In this document: positions 35,689 through 40,724 of the stretch, piece after piece
How positions within the stretch are numbered: the first letter of the stretch is position 1
Layout: each line of letters opens with the position of its first letter
Origin: Verrucomicrobiota bacterium
Lineage (GTDB): Bacteria; Verrucomicrobiota; Verrucomicrobiia; Chthoniobacterales; UBA10450
Direction of reading: 5' to 3'
DNA: 40,724 bases
NCBI GenBank assembly: GCA_003221195.1
Contig: QHQO01000161.1
Location: 1-40,724 of the forward strand
Program-made: the position numbers and the translations under genes
The notes under the pieces: model-generated
Seen by the model: the letters and a program-made list of their open reading frames with translations, nothing else
Database searches by the model: none
Told to the model about the DNA's origin: nothing

Positions 35689-36525
35689 TCAATCGCCCCT
35701 ACCTGAGACGGCAGCATGAATAGCCTTTAACACGCGCAGGTGCTTCGGCAAATCCTTTAGGGGAATCTGATTTGGCCCATCTGATAACGCACGGCTCGGG
35801 TTTTCGTGCACCTCCATGAAGATTCCGTCGCACCCGGTCGCCATCGCTGCTCTCGCCAGCGCCGGCGCCAAAACACCGTCACCAGGTGTTGAGTCCCCTG
35901 CCCCACCCGGCCGCTGCACCGAATGGGTCGCATCAAAAATCACGCGATAGCCGGCGTCGCGCAGCCAATAGAGTGAGCGCATATCGGCAACGAGGTTGTT
36001 ATAGCCAAAACTAGTGCCGCGCTCCGTGAAACAGAATTTCTCATTGCCGAACGCAATCAACTTCTCGGCGATATTACGCACGTCCCACGGCGCAAGAAAC
36101 TGGCCTTTTTTCACATTGATCGCGCGATCCGTTTCCGCAGCTGCGTGCAGGAGATCGGTTTGGCGGCAAAGAAATGCCGGGATTTGCAACATATCAATCT
36201 TCTCGCCAGCAATTTCGGCTTCGGCAGAGGAATGAACATCCGTTGTGACGGGAATTTTCAAATCCCGGCCGATGACTGAAAGAATCTCGCAACCTTCGCG
36301 TACTCCGATTCCGCGAAAAGAGCGCACCGAAGTTCGATTCGCCTTGTCATACGAGGCCTTGAAAATGAAATCGATATCTTCGGCCGCGCAGATTTCAGCG
36401 ATCTTCCTAGCCATCCGCCGGACAAACTTCTCCGACTCAATCACGCACGGCCCGAGGATGAACGTCGGACGTTTGCCGCCAATGGTAACTTTGCCAACAC
36501 GCAATGGCTTCATTTTCTCGCTCAT
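35689..36525 (-). CDS. kdsA: 3-deoxy-8-phosphooctulonate synthase
   Basis: ILGPCVIESEKFVRRMARKIAEIC...DFIFKASYDKANRTSVRSFRGIGVREG...QIPAFLCRQTDLLHAAAETDRAINVKKGQFLAPWDVRNIAEK. Confidence 0.96.
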   Translation of the reverse strand: MSEKMKPLRVGKVTIGGKRPTFILGPCVIESEKFVRRMARKIAEICAAEDIDFIFKASYDKANRTSVRSFRGIGVREGCEILSVIGRDLKIPVTTDVHSSAEAEIAGEKIDMLQIPAFLCRQTDLLHAAAETDRAINVKKGQFLAPWDVRNIAEKLIAFGNEKFCFTERGTSFGYNNLVADMRSLYWLRDAGYRVIFDATHSVQRPGGAGDSTPGDGVLAPALARAAMATGCDGIFMEVHENPSRALSDGPNQIPLKDLPKHLRVLKAIHAAVSGRGD

Positions 36526-36536
36526 ATTTATTCAAC

Positions 36537-36650
36537 GTCATCCCGAGCCGCGAAAACGGCGAGGGACCTCGCAATCGGGCGAAACATTACGCAAATAAGC
36601 CAGTGCGACCAATTACCAACTGTGAGGTTCCTCGCTCCGCTCGGAATGAC
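36537..36650. repeat. diverged GTCATCCCGAGC...CTCGGAATGAC inverted repeat
   Basis: GTCATCCCGAGCCGCGAAAACGGCGAGGGACCTC ... GAGGTTCCTCGCTCCGCTCGGAATGAC. Confidence 0.6.
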
Positions 36651-36657
36651 CGCCTTT

Positions 36658-37371
36658 TTAGTCAGTGATTGAACCTGTGGGCCTCACCAAATCGTAAATT
36701 GCAAATGGCGCATACAGCGCGAGAAAGAACGACAAGGCCAGTCCGTGCATTTGCAGAAGGTACAGCGGGCGCGAATCGGAAAGAAAACTCAAAATCGAAA
36801 ATGCTTCCGGTTTGTGCAGCAAAAATCCATAATTAAAACCTGTCAGTTTGTCAGTAATGAACGTGACGACAAAATAAAACTCCGACCAGAGAAACGCGCG
36901 CACGATCGACATGGGATATGGCCGGTATCGCCGCGTCAACATCAGGAAGACAACGCCGATGATGATCCCGCAATGCGAGGTGAAAAAGCTAATGAATCGC
37001 CAATCTGGAAAGCCAAAGCGGAGGTTTGGCGTGAGCACGGCCTGCAGCGTGCCGCCAATTCCCCAGAAATATGCTACCTCGAACCAGCGCTGATTTCCGG
37101 TGCACATTGCCACGATGACAACCACCATGCCCCAATCGCATAGTTGCATCGGCAGCATCTGTTGCCAGGTCGTGATGCCGCGGCTGCGGATAAAAATCAA
37201 ATAGACGACGTAGTTCAACACAAGGACTGCAGAGAGAACGCCGACGATCACTTTTTCGGCACGGAGTGATTTTGTGCGCCAAACGATCGCAGCCAGCACA
37301 AACGGCAGAACAATCGTGAGGAAAATAACGGTGAGATGCGGCAAACCGTACGGTTGGAATTCAGGTTCCAT
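36658..37371 (-). CDS. TIGR02206/YwaF-like integral membrane protein
   Basis: MEPEFQPYGLPHLTVIFLTIVLPFVLAAIVWR...MQLCDWGMVVVIVAMCTGNQRWFEVAYFWGIGGTLQAVLTPNL. Confidence 0.8.
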   Translation of the reverse strand: MEPEFQPYGLPHLTVIFLTIVLPFVLAAIVWRTKSLRAEKVIVGVLSAVLVLNYVVYLIFIRSRGITTWQQMLPMQLCDWGMVVVIVAMCTGNQRWFEVAYFWGIGGTLQAVLTPNLRFGFPDWRFISFFTSHCGIIIGVVFLMLTRRYRPYPMSIVRAFLWSEFYFVVTFITDKLTGFNYGFLLHKPEAFSILSFLSDSRPLYLLQMHGLALSFFLALYAPFAIYDLVRPTGSITD

Positions 37372-37378
37372 GCGTTGT

Positions 37379-37442
37379 TGTAGTGGCGGTTGTATCAACC
37401 GCCGAATCTTATAGAAAGGCGTTTGACACAAGCGCCTCTACA
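37379..37442. repeat. palindromic intergenic repeat (TTGTAGTGGCGGTTG...CAAGCGCCTCTACAA)
   Basis: TTGTAGTGGCGGTTGTATCAACCGCC ... AAGGCGTTTGACACAAGCGCCTCTACAA. Confidence 0.65.
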
Positions 37443-37469
37443 ATTCCTGCGCAAGGACGGCAGTTTAAT

Positions 37470-38315
37470 TCAACGAATTACCCACAAGTTACACGGAATG
37501 ACATCGGTGACCCAAGCAATATTACTCGGCAATTGTTGGATTGCTCCGGCACTTTTCTGCAGCGGCACCACGAGCAAATCAGCTTTCACCGATTGAACAA
37601 AATCCGAGGCAGCCAATCCGGTGTTTCCGCGGATGCAGCGTGCTTCGATCGGGACGTCGGTCGCGCCGGCCGACAAGACGAATTCCTCCACTGCGGCTTC
37701 CTCATCCTCCGCTCGGGGCTTTTCGTGTCCCTTGGCACTCACGCGAATCGATTCGCGTGCCTGATCGAACGTCGTGATGATCCGAATAACATAAAGTCGC
37801 TCGCATGATTCCGCCGCAGCGAAGGGCAGCGTCCTTTTCAAAGCCTGCAACCCTTGATCTGAATAATCCGCCACGAAAACAATCCGGCGGAGCGGTCTCG
37901 GTTTTATTGCGGGTCTTGTGAAAAGCATGACTGCGCAGCGCGCTTCGCGCACCAGCCGGCGAGCGACATTGCCCAAAAACGGGTGCAATACTGCCTCCTT
38001 TTCCAGTGCGCCCGCGACAATCATGTCGATTTTTTCCCGCGCCAGCGCGCCCAGAATAGCTTCTGCAGGGGTTCCTTTTTCATAATGAATCGCCGAGTCA
38101 GGCGGAAGCTGCAGTTGCGCGAGCGCGTCTCTAAACTTGTTTGCCGTTTCCTCATCTCCTTCGCCCACATAAATCAGATGAAGATGAGCGGAAAAGCGTT
38201 CTCGAATGCGCTTTGCCTCCGCGAGCACTTGCTTAAACCGCGGAGAGAACGTGCTCGCCACGGCGATGGTTTTGTATGGCGATGGATCACGCATGCGAGC
38301 AATTTGATGGAGCAC
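37470..38315 (-). CDS. tandem universal stress protein (Usp) domains
   Basis: YKTIAVASTFSPRFKQVLAEAKRIRERFSAHLHLIYVGEGDEE...AREKIDMIVAGALEKEAVLHPFLGNVARRLVREARCAVMLF; second repeat from RRIVFVADYSDQGLQAL. Confidence 0.8.
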   Translation of the reverse strand: MLHQIARMRDPSPYKTIAVASTFSPRFKQVLAEAKRIRERFSAHLHLIYVGEGDEETANKFRDALAQLQLPPDSAIHYEKGTPAEAILGALAREKIDMIVAGALEKEAVLHPFLGNVARRLVREARCAVMLFTRPAIKPRPLRRIVFVADYSDQGLQALKRTLPFAAAESCERLYVIRIITTFDQARESIRVSAKGHEKPRAEDEEAAVEEFVLSAGATDVPIEARCIRGNTGLAASDFVQSVKADLLVVPLQKSAGAIQQLPSNIAWVTDVIPCNLWVIR

Positions 38316-38469
38316 GAACTTTAGGCAAACGGCTTCGCCACGTTAACTCGTTAAAGCGTTTGGTCGTTTGGTCATTCGCCTGCCACCCCGTAGCGAAAGC
38401 GAAGGCGGGTGCTTCGTCATTCTCTTCAATACGCTTTTCATTTTCCAATTCCTCTGCGAATTTTCGCCA

Positions 38470-38946
38470 ATGCGATGTGCAATTTATCCGGGGAGTTTTG
38501 ATCCGATCACGAATGGTCACCTCGATGTAATCGAGCGTGCTCGAAAATTGTTCGACGAAGTGGTAGTGGCTGTGGCGCACAACGACGAGAAGCAACCTCT
38601 TTTCTCCCTGAAGGATCGTCTCGGCTTGCTGCGCCAAACAGCGGGGAAAATCGACAATGTGCGAATCGCTGAGTTCGAAGGATTACTGGTCGAGTTCGCC
38701 AGGAAAGAAGAAGCCGGGGCGGTAATCCGTGGCTTGCGCGCGGTTTCCGACTTTGAAATTGAATTTCAAATGGCCTTAATGAACCGGAAATTGGATGCTG
38801 CGGTAGAAACAATTTTCCTCATGCCGAAGGAGGAATACACTTATCTAAGTTCTCGCATTGTTAAGGAAATCGCGCGCCTCGGCGGGGATGTCTCCGGTTT
38901 TGTTCCGGCTTGTGTTGCCAAGGCGCTGAGCACGAAATTTGGCTGA
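38470..38946 (+). CDS. coaD: pantetheine-phosphate adenylyltransferase
   Basis: MRCAIYPGSFDPITNGHLDVIERARKLFDEVVVAVAHN...VIRGLRAVSDFEIEFQMALMNRKL...YTYLSSRIVKEIARLGGDVSGFVP. Confidence 0.96.
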   Translation: MRCAIYPGSFDPITNGHLDVIERARKLFDEVVVAVAHNDEKQPLFSLKDRLGLLRQTAGKIDNVRIAEFEGLLVEFARKEEAGAVIRGLRAVSDFEIEFQMALMNRKLDAAVETIFLMPKEEYTYLSSRIVKEIARLGGDVSGFVPACVAKALSTKFG

Positions 38947-38967
38947 TAATATTCGAGGGTTTGACGC

Positions 38968-39417
38968 GTGAAAATTCATCTCAGACAAATTCCTGCGCAG
39001 GGTTTGCATTTGGACGGGGATGAGGATTGCCCGATCCACGACCTTGAAGCAGAAGGAATTCGTTGTGCCGGCCCAACGCATTACAACATCGACGTGGGCG
39101 TTGCTGGAGGGGCCCTTTGGGCAAGAGGCTCGCTGTCACAACCGGTGGAGCTGCGTTGCGTATCGTGCCTGGAGAATTTTGTGCACGACATTCAAGTGCC
39201 CGCATTCGCCGTACACACCGAGCTGCGTGGCCCCGAGACGGTCGACCTCACGCCGTTTATTCGCGAGGATCTTTTGCTCAATCTGCCAGCGCATCCACGT
39301 TGCGACGTAGACGGCAATCGTGTTTGCAAACCGAAACAATCGAAGAGCGTTGAGCAAGATACGAAGCGAAAATTGGATTGGAGTGCGCTGGATAAGTTGA
39401 AGATCGAGAACCGTTAA
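38968..39417 (+). CDS. DUF177/YceD family protein
   Basis: Upstream of rpmF; VELRCVSCLENFVHDIQVPAFAVHTEL...DLTPFIREDLLLNLPAHPRC. Confidence 0.85.
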   Translation: MKIHLRQIPAQGLHLDGDEDCPIHDLEAEGIRCAGPTHYNIDVGVAGGALWARGSLSQPVELRCVSCLENFVHDIQVPAFAVHTELRGPETVDLTPFIREDLLLNLPAHPRCDVDGNRVCKPKQSKSVEQDTKRKLDWSALDKLKIENR

Positions 39418-39505
39418 ATCGTTGAATCGTTACATCGGATCACGAATTTCAAATTACGAATCACGTTTGTCTTTTTCAGGCTACATGCTTTAGTCACCGC
39501 CTGCC

Positions 39506-39688
39506 ATGGGAGTCCCAAAACGCAAAACATCCAAGATGCGGTTACGCACGCGCAAAGCGGCGAACCGCTGGCATGCTGCACATTTGAACAAATGTCCCCA
39601 GTGCGGGAGCACCGTTCCCTCGCACATCGCCTGCCCCTCGTGCGGTTACTACCGCGGCCGGCAGGTGCTCACGCTTGAGGGCAAATAA
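39506..39688 (+). CDS. rpmF: 50S ribosomal protein L32
   Basis: MGVPKRKTSKMRLRTRKAANRWHAAHLNKCPQCGSTVPSHIACPSCGYYRGRQVL. Confidence 0.96.
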   Translation: MGVPKRKTSKMRLRTRKAANRWHAAHLNKCPQCGSTVPSHIACPSCGYYRGRQVLTLEGK

Positions 39689-39727
39689 GTTGCATTCGGC
39701 GGCTAAAGTCCGCAAAGTTTCAAACCG

Positions 39728-40724
39728 ATGAAGATCGCCCTCGACGCGATGGGCGGTGACTTTGGCCCGCCTAACCTCGTTGCTGGCGCCGTTATGGCGT
39801 TGCGTGAGTACCCTCACATCAATAAACTTTTTCTTGTCGGTGACTCCGCGCGGATCGAAGAGGAACTTAGGAAGCATGGCTGCAACGACAGCCGGATCGA
39901 GATCACACATGCGACGCAGGTAGTAGATATGAGCGACCGCGCATGGTCGGCGGTCAGACGAAAGAAGGATTCATCAGTAAGCCGCGCCTTCGACCTCGTG
40001 AAGCACGGGCAAGCGGATGCAGTGGTGAGCGCAGGTCACACGGGCGCGTCCGTCGCCGCGGGCACGATTAAACTTCGCACGTTGCCAGGAATCGATCGAC
40101 CAGGTATCGCGGCCGTGCTTCCGACTGAAACGAACGTCTTCGTTTTGATCGATGCAGGGGCAAATATCGATGCGCGCCCAGAACATCTTCTTCAGTACGC
40201 GTTCATGGGCTCGGTCTATTCACGTCACGTGCTCCATTACAAGAATCCTACCGTTGGTTTGGTCTCGCTCGGCGACGAGGATGTTAAGGGCACCGAATTA
40301 ACCAAGGAAGTGTTCAAGATGCTGAAACCAAGTTCGCTGAACTTTGTCGGCAACATAGAAGGTCGGCATTTGTTTGAGGACCCGGTGGAGGTTGTGGTGT
40401 GCGACGGATTCGTTGGCAATGTCATCTTGAAAACGTGCGAATCGATCGCCGTGGCAATGTTTCAATGGCTCAAGCACGAACTCATGCGCACAACAATGCG
40501 AAAGGCCGGCGCGTTCCTCGCTAAGGGTGCTATTGGAACAATTAAGGACAAGACGAACTATGAAGAATATGGCGGCAGCCCGCTTCTCGGCGTAAACGGC
40601 ATCTGCATCATCGCGCATGGCGCGAGCACGCCGCTGGCAATCAAGAACGCGCTGCGAGTGGCGGCGGAGTCGATTGAACAGCAGGTAAACCCGCATATCG
40701 TCGAGGAGATTCGCCGTTACTATG
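39728..40724 (+). CDS. plsX: phosphate acyltransferase PlsX (runs off window end)
   Basis: Own reading: MKIALDAMGGDFGPPNLVAGAVMALREYP...DAVVSAGHTGASVAAGTIKL...VVCDGFVGNVILKTCESI...NYEEYGGSPLLGVNGICIIAHG; no stop before 40724. Confidence 0.93.
   Translation, partial: MKIALDAMGGDFGPPNLVAGAVMALREYPHINKLFLVGDSARIEEELRKHGCNDSRIEITHATQVVDMSDRAWSAVRRKKDSSVSRAFDLVKHGQADAVVSAGHTGASVAAGTIKLRTLPGIDRPGIAAVLPTETNVFVLIDAGANIDARPEHLLQYAFMGSVYSRHVLHYKNPTVGLVSLGDEDVKGTELTKEVFKMLKPSSLNFVGNIEGRHLFEDPVEVVVCDGFVGNVILKTCESIAVAMFQWLKHELMRTTMRKAGAFLAKGAIGTIKDKTNYEEYGGSPLLGVNGICIIAHGASTPLAIKNALRVAAESIEQQVNPHIVEEIRRYY

Noticed and set aside
1-40724. CRISPR array, rRNA or tRNA genes
   Set aside because: No regularly spaced identical repeats and no rRNA or tRNA signatures recognised by eye; a tRNAscan run would be needed to exclude tRNAs fully.

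Overview
The window reads as a chromosomal segment from a Gram-negative bacterium, probably Verrucomicrobiota (Spartobacteria/Chthoniobacterales-like). That assignment is inferred from gene content and repeat style and was not tested. Most of it is ordinary housekeeping: gatB, aroC, metB/CBS, rpsA, surE, asnS, speA, ptsI-ptsH-hprK, lptB-lptA-lptC-kdsA, coaD-yceD-rpmF-plsX. The most unusual region is the left end (1-1850). It holds an integron: an intI-type tyrosine recombinase, a GTTAGGC attI-like core, a 488-bp first cassette encoding a 108-aa membrane protein, and an attC-like site. The intI 3' end is split by a ~289-bp insertion with 15/16-bp terminal inverted repeats carrying a small frameshifted GIY-YIG nuclease ORF. 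Removing exactly 289 bp restores the canonical LLGHSDVSTTMIYTHVLNKPG...* C-terminus. The inserted DNA also reads in frame from intI and supplies a replacement tyrosine at the same distance from the LGH motif (LLGHSPREITKTYAKVL). Other notable structures are a fluoride-riboswitch-like leader on crcB with an overlapping terminator/SD hairpin, a three-hairpin leader before rpsA, a 200-bp MITE with 20-bp TIRs and a TTA duplication that supplies a transporter stop codon, a 17-bp palindrome between an lrp-family gene and an exporter, a GH18-like/CE4/GT2 fusion protein, and several families of dispersed intergenic repeats.
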